Source: Vibrio sinaloensis DSM 21326
Lineage (GTDB): Bacteria > Pseudomonadota > Gammaproteobacteria > Enterobacterales > Vibrionaceae
Direction of reading: 5' to 3'
DNA length: 64,000 nucleotides
Assembly: GCF_000189275.1 (NCBI RefSeq)
Contig: NZ_AEVT01000100.1
Coordinates: forward strand, 1 to 64,000
Shown: one piece after another, positions 17,946-27,238 of the stretch
How the letters are laid out: each line of letters opens with the position of its first letter
How positions within the stretch are numbered: the stretch's first letter is position 1
Position numbers and translations under genes: made by a program
Notes under the pieces: model-generated
Databases searched by the model: none
The model's input: only the letters and a program-made list of their open reading frames with translations
Told to the model about the DNA's origin: nothing

Positions 17946-18896
17946 ATGTATAGCAAAATTTTAGGTACTGGCAGCTACCTGCCATCTCAGGTGCGTACAA
18001 ACGCAGATTTGGAGAAAATGGTAGATACAAGTGATGAGTGGATTGTAACGCGTACAGGTATTAAAGAGCGTCGCATTGCTGCTGAAAACGAAACCGTTGC
18101 GGACATGGGTTATATCGCTGCTAAAAACGCTATTGAGATGGCGGGCATTGATAAAAACGATATTGATCTAATTATTGTTGCGACAACCAGTGGTAGTCAC
18201 ACTTTTCCATCTTCAGCGTGCCAAGTACAAGCCAAGTTAGACATCCAGGGGTGCCCTGCATTTGACCTAGCTGCGGCTTGTTCAGGCTTCGTTTACGCAT
18301 TGTCTGTCGCGGATCAGCATGTTAAATCCGGTATGTGTAAAAACGTACTTGTGATCGGCGCTGATGCACTGTCGAAAACCTGCGATCCTACAGACCGTTC
18401 GACCATCATCCTATTTGGTGATGCAGCGGGCGCTGTGGTTGTAGGTGCAAGCGAAGAACCGGGCATTTTGTCAACCCATATCTACTCTGATGGTCGATTT
18501 GGTGAATTACTGAGTCTTGAAGTTCCAGAGCGTGGTAAAGATGCCGATAAATGGCTGCATATGGCAGGCAACGAAGTGTTTAAAGTGGCAGTTACTCAAC
18601 TGTCTAAGCTGGTAAAAGATACCTTAGCTGCTAATGATATGCACAAATCGGAGCTTGATTGGTTGGTTCCACACCAAGCGAACTACCGAATTATTTCGGC
18701 AACCGCGAAGAAGCTATCAATGTCGCTCGATCAAGTGGTCATCACATTAGATAAGCATGGTAATACGTCTGCAGCGACGGTACCAACGGCACTTGATGAA
18801 GCCGTGCGTGATGGCCGAATTCAACGTGGCCAAACGTTACTCCTTGAAGCGTTTGGCGGTGGATTTACTTGGGGCTCGGCACTCGTTAAGTTCTAA
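17946..18896 (+). CDS. fabH: 3-oxoacyl-ACP synthase III (KAS III)
   Basis: FabH condenses acetyl-CoA with malonyl-ACP to start fatty acid synthesis. The 316-aa protein has the catalytic Cys in DLAAACSGFVYAL, His in VPHQANYRII and Asn in KHGNTSAATVP. It starts 6 bp after plsX. It is separated from fabD by 81 bp that contain a terminator-like hairpin, so readthrough or a separate fabD promoter is likely. Confidence 0.98.
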   Translation: MYSKILGTGSYLPSQVRTNADLEKMVDTSDEWIVTRTGIKERRIAAENETVADMGYIAAKNAIEMAGIDKNDIDLIIVATTSGSHTFPSSACQVQAKLDIQGCPAFDLAAACSGFVYALSVADQHVKSGMCKNVLVIGADALSKTCDPTDRSTIILFGDAAGAVVVGASEEPGILSTHIYSDGRFGELLSLEVPERGKDADKWLHMAGNEVFKVAVTQLSKLVKDTLAANDMHKSELDWLVPHQANYRIISATAKKLSMSLDQVVITLDKHGNTSAATVPTALDEAVRDGRIQRGQTLLLEAFGGGFTWGSALVKF

Positions 18897-18911
18897 ACAG
18901 AATTCAAAATT

Positions 18912-18936
18912 AAGATGCCATACGTGGCATCTTTTC
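18912..18936 (+). terminator. Terminator-like hairpin between fabH and fabD
   Basis: AAGATGCCA and TGGCATCTT form a 9-bp stem closed by a 4-base loop, followed by TTCTTTCTTC. It lies inside an operon that is usually continuous, so it may be an attenuator or an mRNA processing or stability element. Confidence 0.7.
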
Positions 18937-18977
18937 TTTCTTCTTTAATGTAAAGAAACGGTTTTAAGGAAAAGAAA

Positions 18978-19901
18978 ATGAGCAAGTTTGCTATTGTATT
19001 TCCAGGTCAAGGCTCTCAAGCAGTTGGTATGCTTGCTGAGCTTGGCGAGCAGTATGACGTAGTGAAACAAACATTTGCAGAAGCATCTGAAGCACTAGGT
19101 TACGACTTATGGGCGCTAGTTCAAAATGGCCCAGCTGAAGATCTAAACCAAACTCACCGTACTCAACCAGCATTGCTAGCATCTTCAGTTGCTATTTGGC
19201 GTGTATGGCAAGAGCTTGGCCTAGAGCAACCTGTGAACTTAGCGGGTCACAGCTTAGGTGAGTACTCAGCATTAGTATGTGCGGGTGTAATCGACTTTAA
19301 AGAAGCGATCAAATTGGTTCAGCTTCGCGGCCAGCTAATGCAAGAAGCAGTACCAGCAGGCACGGGCGCAATGTATGCAATCATTGGCCTTGACGATGAG
19401 TCTATCGCTAAAGCGTGTGAAGAAGCAGCGCAAGGTGAAGTCGTTTCTCCGGTGAACTTCAACTCTCCAGGTCAGGTTGTTATCGCGGGTAGCAAAGACG
19501 CAGTAGAGCGTGCAGGCGCATTATGTAAAGAAGCGGGTGCGAAACGTGCACTGCCGCTGCCGGTTTCTGTGCCATCTCACTGCGCATTGATGAAGCCAGC
19601 AGCTGACAAACTAGCGGTTGCGTTAGAAGCGTTAGAATTCAACGCGCCTCAGCTTCCAGTCATCAATAACGTTGATGTTGCTGCGGAAACTGATCCTGCA
19701 AAAATTAAAGACGCACTTGTACGTCAGCTATACAGCCCAGTTCGTTGGACTGAAAGCGTACAACTGATGAGCGAGCAAGGCGTTGAGAAACTTCTTGAAT
19801 TAGGCCCAGGTAAGGTTCTTACGGGTCTAACTAAACGTATCGTGAAAACACTCAGCGGCGCAGCAGTGAATGATGCTGCATCTCTTGAGGCTACGAAGTA
19901 A
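18978..19901 (+). CDS. fabD: Malonyl-CoA--ACP transacylase
   Basis: FabD loads malonyl groups from CoA onto ACP. The 307-aa protein begins MSKFAIVFPGQGSQAVGML and has the nucleophile Ser in AGHSLGEYSALV and the catalytic His in VPSHCALMKPA. Good ribosome binding site (AAGGAAAAG). fabG follows after 17 bp. Confidence 0.98.
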   Translation: MSKFAIVFPGQGSQAVGMLAELGEQYDVVKQTFAEASEALGYDLWALVQNGPAEDLNQTHRTQPALLASSVAIWRVWQELGLEQPVNLAGHSLGEYSALVCAGVIDFKEAIKLVQLRGQLMQEAVPAGTGAMYAIIGLDDESIAKACEEAAQGEVVSPVNFNSPGQVVIAGSKDAVERAGALCKEAGAKRALPLPVSVPSHCALMKPAADKLAVALEALEFNAPQLPVINNVDVAAETDPAKIKDALVRQLYSPVRWTESVQLMSEQGVEKLLELGPGKVLTGLTKRIVKTLSGAAVNDAASLEATK

Positions 19902-19918
19902 TTTAAGGAATTAACGAC

Positions 19919-20656
19919 ATGATGAATCTAGAAGGCAAAGTTGCCCTAGTGACTGGCGCAAGCCGCGGTATCGGCCGTGCGATTGCTGAGCTACTTGTAG
20001 AGCGTGGCGCGACAGTAATCGGTACAGCAACTTCTGAAGGTGGCGCAGCTGCAATCAGTGAGTACCTAGGTGAGAATGGTAAAGGTCTTGCTCTAAACGT
20101 TACAGATGTTGAGTCAATTGAAGCGACGCTGAAGACGATCAACGATGAGTTTGGCGCGATTGATATTCTAGTAAACAACGCAGGTATCACACGTGACAAC
20201 CTATTGATGCGCATGAAAGATTCTGAGTGGAATGACATCATCGATACTAACCTAACGCCAATCTTCCGTATGTCTAAAGCGGTATTGCGTGGCATGATGA
20301 AGAAGCGTGCAGGTCGCATTATCAACGTAGGTTCTGTTGTTGGTACTATGGGTAATGCTGGCCAAGCGAACTATGCAGCAGCAAAAGCGGGCGTTATTGG
20401 CTTCACTAAGTCTATGGCTCGTGAAGTTGCGTCACGTGGCGTAACAGTAAACACAGTTGCTCCTGGTTTTATCGAAACTGATATGACTAAAGCGCTAAAT
20501 GATGAGCAACGTGCTGCGACTCTAGCGAACGTTCCTGCTGGTCGTTTGGGTGATCCTCGTGAAATTGCGTCAGCGGTTGCATTCCTTGCATCTCCAGAAG
20601 CTGCATACATCACAGGTGAAACTTTGCATGTAAATGGTGGCATGTACATGGTTTAA
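19919..20656 (+). CDS. fabG: 3-oxoacyl-ACP reductase
   Basis: FabG is the NADPH-dependent beta-ketoacyl-ACP reductase. The 245-aa short-chain dehydrogenase has the cofactor motif VTGASRGIGRAIAE, NNAGITRDN and the YAAAKAG Tyr-Lys catalytic pair. Either ATG of the MM start is possible (19919 or 19922). A long gap with its own promoter region separates it from acpP. Confidence 0.98.
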   Translation: MMNLEGKVALVTGASRGIGRAIAELLVERGATVIGTATSEGGAAAISEYLGENGKGLALNVTDVESIEATLKTINDEFGAIDILVNNAGITRDNLLMRMKDSEWNDIIDTNLTPIFRMSKAVLRGMMKKRAGRIINVGSVVGTMGNAGQANYAAAKAGVIGFTKSMAREVASRGVTVNTVAPGFIETDMTKALNDEQRAATLANVPAGRLGDPREIASAVAFLASPEAAYITGETLHVNGGMYMV

Positions 20657-20962
20657 TTGACACATTACGCAGGGAAAGTGAACTTTTTAGCGAAAGAACA
20701 CTCAAAACTTTGCATAATTTGTCAGATTATTCAAAATGTCATTATCTCGAGTAGGGATTGTGACTAAAATAGCCTATATTTGGCTAGAGTTGACCGGAAC
20801 ATGCGCAACATTTGTGCATGATTTAAGTCAAAAATGTATTGAATTTCGGTTAAATTCGCTAAAATTGTGGTTTGACCAGCAAGGTCCCTCTTGCAACTTT
20901 CAGTAGTTCGAATAAACTACTGAATCATCGCATTGAGCGAAATCTGTAAAGGAAAAGAAAAA
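20657..20962 (+). promoter_or_regulatory. acpP upstream region with probable promoter
   Basis: A 306-bp gap with no gene. acpP is normally expressed far above its neighbours and usually has its own promoter. TTGAAT at 20839-20844 and TAAAAT at 20860-20865 are a possible, tightly spaced (15 bp) -35/-10 pair. The leader then contains a small GCAAG/CTTGC hairpin near 20880-20895. The promoter call is weak. Confidence 0.45.
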
Positions 20963-21196
20963 ATGAGCAACATCGAAGAACGCGTAAAGAAAATCATTGT
21001 TGAACAGCTAGGTGTAGACGAAGCTGAAGTTAAAAACGAAGCTTCATTCGTTGACGATCTAGGTGCTGATTCTCTAGACACTGTTGAACTAGTAATGGCT
21101 CTAGAAGAAGAATTCGATACTGAGATTCCAGACGAAGAAGCTGAGAAAATCACTACTGTTCAAGCTGCAATCGACTACGTAAACAGCGCTCAGTAA
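20963..21196 (+). CDS. acpP: Acyl carrier protein
   Basis: The 77-aa, very acidic carrier protein carries growing acyl chains on a 4'-phosphopantetheine arm attached to Ser37 in [10 protein letters not shown]. The frame opens earlier at 20933, but [18 protein letters not shown] is the universal ACP start and follows AAAGGAAAAG. A strong terminator follows, so much of its mRNA is probably monocistronic. Confidence 0.99.
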
Positions 21197-21205
21197 TATC
21201 TCTCC

Positions 21206-21237
21206 CAGGCGGCCTTCTGGCCGCCTGTGTTCTTTTT
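21206..21237 (+). terminator. Terminator between acpP and fabF
   Basis: The GC-rich arms CAGGCGGCC and GGCCGCCTG close a TTCT tetraloop; TGTTCTTTTT follows. It probably uncouples the abundant acpP transcript from fabF. Confidence 0.92.
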
Positions 21238-21286
21238 AACACTTCTATCCTTCCATAGAATCATTTCATTCCCGGAGAATAAAATC

Positions 21287-22528
21287 GTGTCCAAGCGTCG
21301 TGTTGTTGTCACTGGCATGGGTATGTTGTCACCGGTAGGCAACACTGTAGAATCATCTTGGAAAGCCCTGCTAGCAGGTCAAAGTGGTATCGTAAATATC
21401 GAGCACTTTGATGCTGAAAACTTCTCTACTCGTTTTGCGGGTCTAGTTAAAGATTTCGACTGTACTGAATACATGTCGAAGAAAGATGCGCGTAAAATGG
21501 ATTTGTTTATCCAGTACGGTATCGCTGCAGGTATTCAAGCGCTAGATGACTCTGGTTTACAAATTACCGAGCAAAACGCTCCTCGCGTTGGCGTAGCGAT
21601 TGGCTCAGGCATCGGTGGCTTAGATCTTATTGAGACTGGCCACACTGCACTTGTCGAAAAAGGCCCACGTAAAGTTAGCCCATTTTTCGTTCCTTCAACC
21701 ATCGTAAATATGGTTGCTGGTAACTTATCTATTATGCGTGGTCTGCGCGGTCCTAATATCGCAATTTCAACAGCATGTACGACAGGTCTGCACAACATTG
21801 GTCACGCGGCACGTATGATTGCATACGGCGATGCAGACGCAATGGTTGCTGGTGGTTCTGAAAAAGCATCTACACCACTAGGCATGGCTGGCTTCGGTGC
21901 TGCTAAAGCTCTATCAACTCGCAACGATGAGCCTCAAAAGGCTTCTCGCCCTTGGGACAAAGACCGCGACGGCTTTGTACTAGGTGATGGTGCAGGCATG
22001 ATGGTGCTAGAAGAGTACGAACACGCGAAAGCTCGCGGCGCTAAAATCTATGCTGAATTAGTCGGTTTTGGTATGTCGGGTGATGCTTACCATATGACTT
22101 CTCCAAGCGAAGATGGTTCAGGTGGTGCATTGGCAATGGAAGCGGCGATGCGTGATGCTGGCGTAACGGGTACACAAATCGGTTATGTTAACGCTCACGG
22201 AACGTCCACACCTGCAGGTGACGTTGCTGAGATTAAAGGTGTTAAGCGTGCTCTAGGCGAAGAAGGTGCTAAGCAAGTTAAGGTCTCTTCTACTAAGTCG
22301 ATGACTGGTCACCTATTAGGTGCGGCGGGCTCTGTAGAAGCCATCATTACAGTGATGTCTTTGGTTGAGCAGATTGTTCCACCAACAATCAACCTAGACA
22401 ACCCAGAAGAAGGCCTTGATATTGACCTTGTGCCTCATACTGCAAAAGAAGTGTCGATGGAGTACGCGATTTGTAACTCTTTCGGCTTCGGCGGTACCAA
22501 CGGCTCTTTGGTGTTTAAGAAAATCTAA
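21287..22528 (+). CDS. fabF: 3-oxoacyl-ACP synthase II (KAS II)
   Basis: FabF elongates acyl-ACPs and adjusts unsaturated chain length with temperature. The frame is open from 21227, but the GTG at 21287 after CGGAG gives MSKRRVVVTGMGMLSP, the usual start, and a 413-aa product, the family length. Catalytic Cys is in STACTTGLHN; the two His are in NAHGTSTPAGD and STKSMTGHLLGAAG. It is the last fab gene before a terminator. Confidence 0.98.
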   Translation: MSKRRVVVTGMGMLSPVGNTVESSWKALLAGQSGIVNIEHFDAENFSTRFAGLVKDFDCTEYMSKKDARKMDLFIQYGIAAGIQALDDSGLQITEQNAPRVGVAIGSGIGGLDLIETGHTALVEKGPRKVSPFFVPSTIVNMVAGNLSIMRGLRGPNIAISTACTTGLHNIGHAARMIAYGDADAMVAGGSEKASTPLGMAGFGAAKALSTRNDEPQKASRPWDKDRDGFVLGDGAGMMVLEEYEHAKARGAKIYAELVGFGMSGDAYHMTSPSEDGSGGALAMEAAMRDAGVTGTQIGYVNAHGTSTPAGDVAEIKGVKRALGEEGAKQVKVSSTKSMTGHLLGAAGSVEAIITVMSLVEQIVPPTINLDNPEEGLDIDLVPHTAKEVSMEYAICNSFGFGGTNGSLVFKKI

Positions 22529-22555
22529 ACAACTCAGGTTTCGTTACTAAAAAAG

Positions 22556-22590
22556 AACGGCTTAATGCTTTGGCATTAAGCCGTTTTGTT
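22556..22590 (+). terminator. Terminator after fabF
   Basis: The stem ACGGCTTAATGC/GCATTAAGCCGT has a TTTG loop and is followed by TTTTGTTATT. It separates the fab genes from pabC. Confidence 0.92.
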
Positions 22591-22626
22591 ATTTAATAGC
22601 CTGACAATTTTCATTAAAGGATTGCT

Positions 22627-23430
22627 ATGTATCTGGTTAACGGCCAACCCATATCAACCGTTGCGATTGCCGATCGCTCATTTCAATACGGTGATGGTTG
22701 CTTTACGACTATCTTAACCAAACAGGGAGTGGTTCAGCATTGGTCTAAGCATGTCGAGCGGGTGAATGCTTGCTTAGATACCTTGGCCATTTCTCGCCCT
22801 AATTGGAGGCAAGTTGAAACTTGGATTGCTCAGGTTAGACTCTCAGATGAGCTCGCCGGGATTAAGCTTCATTTTAGCCGCGGTGAAGGGGGGAGGGGAT
22901 ATAGTCCTACTCAAGTGGGTTCACCAAATGTTACCATTAGCGCCTTTGCTTTCCCGCGACACTATGAGCAATGGTGTAAGGAAGGCGTTGTGCTGGGAGT
23001 GTGCCAACAAACATTAGGGATTAACCCTATGCTGGCTGGCCACAAGCATAATAACCGTCTTGAACAGATACTGCTTAAAGCCGAAATAGAACGTCAAGGG
23101 TTTGCCGACGGCATCGCCCTCGACTGCAACGGCAAAGTCATCGAAACGACGATGGCGAACATTTTTTGGTTTCAAGGTGGCACACTGCATACGCCTAGCC
23201 TATCAAGCGCTGGTGTGGTAGGCGTGATGCGCAAAGTTGTTATCGAGCAAGCGCTCAGAATGAACATTGATGTGAAAGAGTCAGAATATGAGATGACGAC
23301 TTTACTGGCGGCTGAAGAAGTTTTTATCACCAATTCGATTCTAAGACTTGCGCCCGTGACGGGAATCGGCAACCAGACATTTTCTATAGGACCAATAACT
23401 AGAACTATTCAGGAGAAGATCCTCTCGTGA
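22627..23430 (+). CDS. pabC: Aminodeoxychorismate lyase
   Basis: PabC is a PLP enzyme that releases pyruvate from 4-amino-4-deoxychorismate to give p-aminobenzoate for folate. The 267-aa fold-type IV protein has RSFQYGDGCFTT near the N-terminus, the PLP Lys in LAGHKHNNRLEQ and EEVFITNSILRLAPV near the end. It overlaps mltG by 4 bases and starts a tightly packed run to tatD, as in E. coli. Confidence 0.95.
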   Translation: MYLVNGQPISTVAIADRSFQYGDGCFTTILTKQGVVQHWSKHVERVNACLDTLAISRPNWRQVETWIAQVRLSDELAGIKLHFSRGEGGRGYSPTQVGSPNVTISAFAFPRHYEQWCKEGVVLGVCQQTLGINPMLAGHKHNNRLEQILLKAEIERQGFADGIALDCNGKVIETTMANIFWFQGGTLHTPSLSSAGVVGVMRKVVIEQALRMNIDVKESEYEMTTLLAAEEVFITNSILRLAPVTGIGNQTFSIGPITRTIQEKILS

Positions 23431-24443
23431 TCAAGAAGCTTACCATTTTTGTACTGTTGGCCGCTGTTGCTGCGGCAGCAGGTTATGGCTATGTTACTCA
23501 GCAAGTCACTCGCTATGTTTCTCAGCCTTTGCAGTTGGAGCAACCGGAAATTTTTACTTTATCGCCGGGCACTAGCTTCAACGCAGTGCTGGCTAAGATG
23601 ACCCAAAACGGTTGGATAGTTGAGAGTGACGTAACAAGTTTAGTGCGACGTTTTCACCCAGAGTTAACCCAACTTAAAGCAGGCACCTATTTACTCGAGC
23701 CAGGGGTGGACCTGACTCAAGCTCTGCAGTTACTGAAATCAGGTAAAGAACATCAGTTTGCGATTACTTTTGTAGAAGGCTCAACCTTCAAAGAGTGGCG
23801 CGAAGCCTTGGTGGAAGCGAGCTTTTTAGAACATGAAGTTAGCGGATTGAGCGAAGCTGAAATCGCCGCCAAACTGGGCATAGAGCACGAGAAACTGGAA
23901 GGGTTATTGCTCGCTGAAACGTATCACTACACGTACGGCACTTCTGACCTTGATATTCTAAAACGTGCAGCGAGTAAGCTACAGCAAGTACTGGACTCTC
24001 AGTGGCAGCAACGTCAAGACAAGCTTCCTCTAAAAACGCCTTATGAGGCTTTGATCTTGGCATCTATTATTGAGAAAGAAACGGCGATTGAATCGGAGCG
24101 CGAGCGCGTGGCATCGGTATTTGTGAATCGACTGAATAAGCGGATGCGATTACAAACCGATCCGACGGTAATCTATGGAATGGGTGATAAGTACGACGGT
24201 AATATTCGTAAGAAGGATCTCCGTACCCATACACCATACAACACGTATACTATATTTGGCTTACCGCCAACACCGATTGCTATGCCGGGCGAGGCATCGA
24301 TCGCTGCCGCGCTTAATCCTGAGAAAAGTAACTACCTTTATTTTGTTGCCAGCGGTAAGGGTGGCCACGTTTTCTCCAAATCGTTAGCCGAACACAACCG
24401 CGCGGTACGCGCTTATCTAAAACAACTAAGAAGCAACAAATGA
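23427..24443 (+). CDS. mltG: Endolytic murein transglycosylase
   Basis: MltG cleaves nascent glycan strands and helps set glycan chain length from the inner-membrane periplasmic face. The 338-aa protein has one N-terminal membrane helix (residues about 5-22), then a LysM-like region and the YceG catalytic domain with ASIIEKETAIESERERVASV, where the catalytic Glu lies, and RLQTDPTVIYG. It overlaps pabC upstream and tmk downstream by 4 bases each, so translational coupling is expected. Confidence 0.96.
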   Translation: MIKKLTIFVLLAAVAAAAGYGYVTQQVTRYVSQPLQLEQPEIFTLSPGTSFNAVLAKMTQNGWIVESDVTSLVRRFHPELTQLKAGTYLLEPGVDLTQALQLLKSGKEHQFAITFVEGSTFKEWREALVEASFLEHEVSGLSEAEIAAKLGIEHEKLEGLLLAETYHYTYGTSDLDILKRAASKLQQVLDSQWQQRQDKLPLKTPYEALILASIIEKETAIESERERVASVFVNRLNKRMRLQTDPTVIYGMGDKYDGNIRKKDLRTHTPYNTYTIFGLPPTPIAMPGEASIAAALNPEKSNYLYFVASGKGGHVFSKSLAEHNRAVRAYLKQLRSNK

Positions 24444-25072
24444 GTCAAGCAAAATTCATCGTAATCGAGGGTCTCGAAGGGGCCGGAAAAAGTACCGCAA
24501 TCAAAGCCGTTCTCGACACGCTAAATCTAGCGGGTGTGGAGAGCATTAAGAATACCCGTGAACCGGGTGGTACCGTATTAGCGGAAACGTTGCGAACTTT
24601 GGTTAAACAAGAGCATGAAGGCGAAGTCTTACAAGACATGACCGAACTTCTGCTTATGTATGCCGCTCGAGTTCAGCTCGTGGAAAACGTAATTAAACCG
24701 GCGCTCGCCGATGGACGCTGGGTTGTTGGAGACCGTCACGATATGTCGTCCCAAGCTTACCAAGGTGGTGGCCGACAAATTGCGAAAGAAACCATGAGTG
24801 CTCTAAAACAAACAACGCTTGGCTCTTTTAAGCCAGATCTGACGTTGTATCTCGATATTGACCCACGAGTTGGACTAGAACGAGCCCGTGGACGAGGTGA
24901 GCTTGATCGCATCGAGAAAATGGACATGAGTTTTTTCGACCGTACTCGAGAGCGTTATTTAGAGCTGGCCAACGGGGATGATAGTGTCTTGATCATCAAC
25001 GCTGAACAGCCGATTGAGAAAGTCGCGGCAGATATTAAAACGACGCTGACTCATTGGTTGGAAAAACAATAA
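24440..25072 (+). CDS. tmk: Thymidylate kinase
   Basis: Tmk phosphorylates dTMP to dTDP. The 210-aa protein has the P-loop EGLEGAGKSTA, the substrate region NTREPGGT, the DRH motif VVGDRHDMSSQAYQGGGR and a LID segment with RARGRGELDRIE. The start overlaps the mltG stop; its stop shares one base with the holB start (TAATG). Confidence 0.98.
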   Translation: MSQAKFIVIEGLEGAGKSTAIKAVLDTLNLAGVESIKNTREPGGTVLAETLRTLVKQEHEGEVLQDMTELLLMYAARVQLVENVIKPALADGRWVVGDRHDMSSQAYQGGGRQIAKETMSALKQTTLGSFKPDLTLYLDIDPRVGLERARGRGELDRIEKMDMSFFDRTRERYLELANGDDSVLIINAEQPIEKVAADIKTTLTHWLEKQ

Positions 25073-26034
25073 TGTCACGTTTGTATCCTTGGTTAGAGTC
25101 AGTTTGGCATGAATGGCAAGCCAGTTTGCAATCTGGCCGCTTCTCAAATGCTGCGATGCTTGTTGCTGAGCCTGGCTTAGGTGGAGAACAGCTCATTGAT
25201 GTATTCAGTCGCGCTGTTATGTGCAGTAATTATGAGCATGAAGCTTGTGGTTTCTGCCATAGCTGTCAACTGATGCAGTCTGGCAACCACCCAGACTTTC
25301 ACTTGGTCAAACCTGAGAAAGAAGGCAAGGCCATATCGGTAGAGCAAATACGCCATTGTAATCGCCAAGCACAAGAGTCTTCTCAGCTAGGTGGATTGCG
25401 GTTGTTTATCATTGAACCGGCTGAGTCGATGAATGAATCTGCGGCAAATGCTTTGCTGAAAACCCTCGAGGAGCCATCCAGCCATTGTCTGTTCTTGTTG
25501 GTTACGCACCGTGCCAATAGCTTATTACCAACCATTACTAGCCGTTGTCAGCAATGGCATTTGATTCCACCAAGCTCTGAATCAGTGGCCTGTTGGTTAA
25601 GCGAACAAACGAAAAAATCGGTACCAGCATTCGCGGCGCATATCAATAATAACGCACCGCTGACAACGTTAGCTTTTGTTGATGAGGGTAAAGATAAGCA
25701 GTATTCGAAGCTTGAGCAGGCACTGCTTGACGTTGTGCAAGGCAAAGGCGATGCGCTTAAACTCGCTAAGGAACTGTCGACAGATACAGCCGATAAGCTG
25801 ACTTGGTTATGGTTCTTACTCACGGATGCACAAAAAGTCCATTTCGGCGTTCAGCTTCCTCAGTTTACACCGGGAGCTGCCAGCATCGCAGCAAGTAGCG
25901 ACTATGCTTTACTTTACAGTCAGGCTCAGGCGTTAAGCCAACTTATTGAACAGTTGCGCGAGCATACTGGTCTCAATAGTGAATTACTTATTTTAGATTG
26001 GTTGTTTAAATTTAACGGGGAAACATGTTTGTAG
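25072..26034 (+). CDS. holB: DNA polymerase III subunit delta'
   Basis: The delta' subunit is the stator of the clamp loader that places the beta clamp on DNA. The 320-aa protein has the zinc-binding CGFCHSCQLM segment, a DnaX-like AAA+ region with FIIEPAESMNESAANALLKTLEEPS, and the SRC motif TSRCQQWHLIP. Its P-loop is degenerate, as is normal for delta'. The frame runs back to 25054, but the ATG at 25072, overlapping the tmk stop, gives MSRLYPWLESVW. Its 3' end overlaps the next gene by 10 bases. Confidence 0.96.
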   Translation: MSRLYPWLESVWHEWQASLQSGRFSNAAMLVAEPGLGGEQLIDVFSRAVMCSNYEHEACGFCHSCQLMQSGNHPDFHLVKPEKEGKAISVEQIRHCNRQAQESSQLGGLRLFIIEPAESMNESAANALLKTLEEPSSHCLFLLVTHRANSLLPTITSRCQQWHLIPPSSESVACWLSEQTKKSVPAFAAHINNNAPLTTLAFVDEGKDKQYSKLEQALLDVVQGKGDALKLAKELSTDTADKLTWLWFLLTDAQKVHFGVQLPQFTPGAASIAASSDYALLYSQAQALSQLIEQLREHTGLNSELLILDWLFKFNGETCL

Positions 26035-26792
26035 ATTCGCATTGTCATCTAGACAAACTTGATTATCAGGAGCTGCACAACGGAATTGAAGATGTCGTTG
26101 CAAAAGCGAAAGCCGCTAACGTAACCGAATTACTTTCTGTTGGTGTTACTCTCGATTCTTTTCCAAACATGCTTGAGATGATAGAGCCGTTTGACAATAT
26201 CTATGCGTCATGCGGTGTTCATCCTCTAGATGTTGAGAGCGATTTTGCGCTTGATCGCCTTCATGAATACGCTTCGCATCCGCGCGTAGTGGCCATTGGT
26301 GAAACGGGATTAGATTATCATTATCAACCTGAAACCGCGGATTTACAGAAACTTCGTTTTGAACAGCATGTTGAATTGGCGGTAAATCTGAATAAACCTT
26401 TGATCATTCATACCCGTAATGCGCGTCAGGATACCTTAGATATCCTGCGCAACGGAGGGGCGGATAAATGCGGTGGGGTCATTCACTGCTTCACTGAAGA
26501 TCTCGCCTTTGCTCAAGCGGCAATGGAGTTAGGGTTCTATATCTCTATTTCAGGAATCGTCACTTTCCGTCAAGCGACGGAGTTGAAGGACGTGGTCAAA
26601 GCGTTACCTATCGATAGGTTATTAATTGAGACGGATTCTCCTTACCTTGCTCCTGTCCCTCATAGAGGCAAACAGAATCAACCGGCGTACGTTGTTGAAG
26701 TCGCTGCTTACATAGCTCAGCTGAAAGAGATTGCTTTGGGAGAATTGGCTGAAAAAACTACCAGAAATTTCAGAGAACTTTTTTTGAGATAG
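26025..26792 (+). CDS. ycfH: TatD family metal-dependent hydrolase (YcfH)
   Basis: A 255-aa TIM-barrel hydrolase of the TatD/YcfH family, whose members show metal-dependent DNase or related activity. Metal-binding motifs are FVDSHCHLDKL, AIGETGLDYHY, LIIHTRNA and LLIETDSPYLAP. The substrate of YcfH-type members is unsettled. It overlaps holB by 10 bases, the usual holB-ycfH arrangement, with ptsG following as in enterics. Confidence 0.95.
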   Translation: MFVDSHCHLDKLDYQELHNGIEDVVAKAKAANVTELLSVGVTLDSFPNMLEMIEPFDNIYASCGVHPLDVESDFALDRLHEYASHPRVVAIGETGLDYHYQPETADLQKLRFEQHVELAVNLNKPLIIHTRNARQDTLDILRNGGADKCGGVIHCFTEDLAFAQAAMELGFYISISGIVTFRQATELKDVVKALPIDRLLIETDSPYLAPVPHRGKQNQPAYVVEVAAYIAQLKEIALGELAEKTTRNFRELFLR

Positions 26793-26808
26793 AAAATGAG
26801 TAATGGTT

Positions 26809-26837
26809 AAAAAAGGAGCGAAAGCTCCTTTTTTTTG
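26809..26837 (+). terminator. Terminator after the pabC-ycfH run
   Basis: AAGGAGC and GCTCCTT close a GAAA loop and are followed by eight T. It lies 17 bp past the ycfH stop. Confidence 0.93.
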
Positions 26838-27238
26838 TGACTTAAAACGCATGTAATCGTTTGTCTACCCTTGTTTACTAATTTTGTTGAAGGTGAGAGC
26901 TGAAAATATCAGTTTTGTAAATTTGTTACATAAAATAACAATGATATCTATTTTATTTACTCACTAAAATTAATTGCATTTATAAAAATGTCATTAAAAT
27001 ACAAAAGGTTAGTGTTGTTATGGGGTGGTTGGGTAGGTGGTTTTTATTGTGATCTATCTAATAATTTGAAACTTAATTTCGTAACTCGCTAGTAAGAACC
27101 GTAACCAGCAATATATATTTAGAGGCAGAAAATATAGTGACATAAGTGGTTACATTTTTTCTGGGTGCTAACATTTAAGGCTACGGGGGTGTGCCGTTAG
27201 AGCCCAATAAATCTTATAAACTTTTCAGGAGCATAAAC
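26838..27238 (+). promoter_or_regulatory. Long ptsG upstream region with a CRP-like half-site
   Basis: No gene is seen in about 400 bp. The stretch is AT-rich. TGTGATCTATCTAATAA, beginning at 27048, has a perfect left half of a CRP site and a poor right half. A symmetric-looking GTGACATAAGTGGTTAC lies near 27138-27154. GGGTGCTAAC (27162-27171) and GTTAGAGCCC (27196-27205) could pair in the leader shortly before the ribosome binding site. CRP control fits a glucose transporter but is inferred. Confidence 0.45.
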
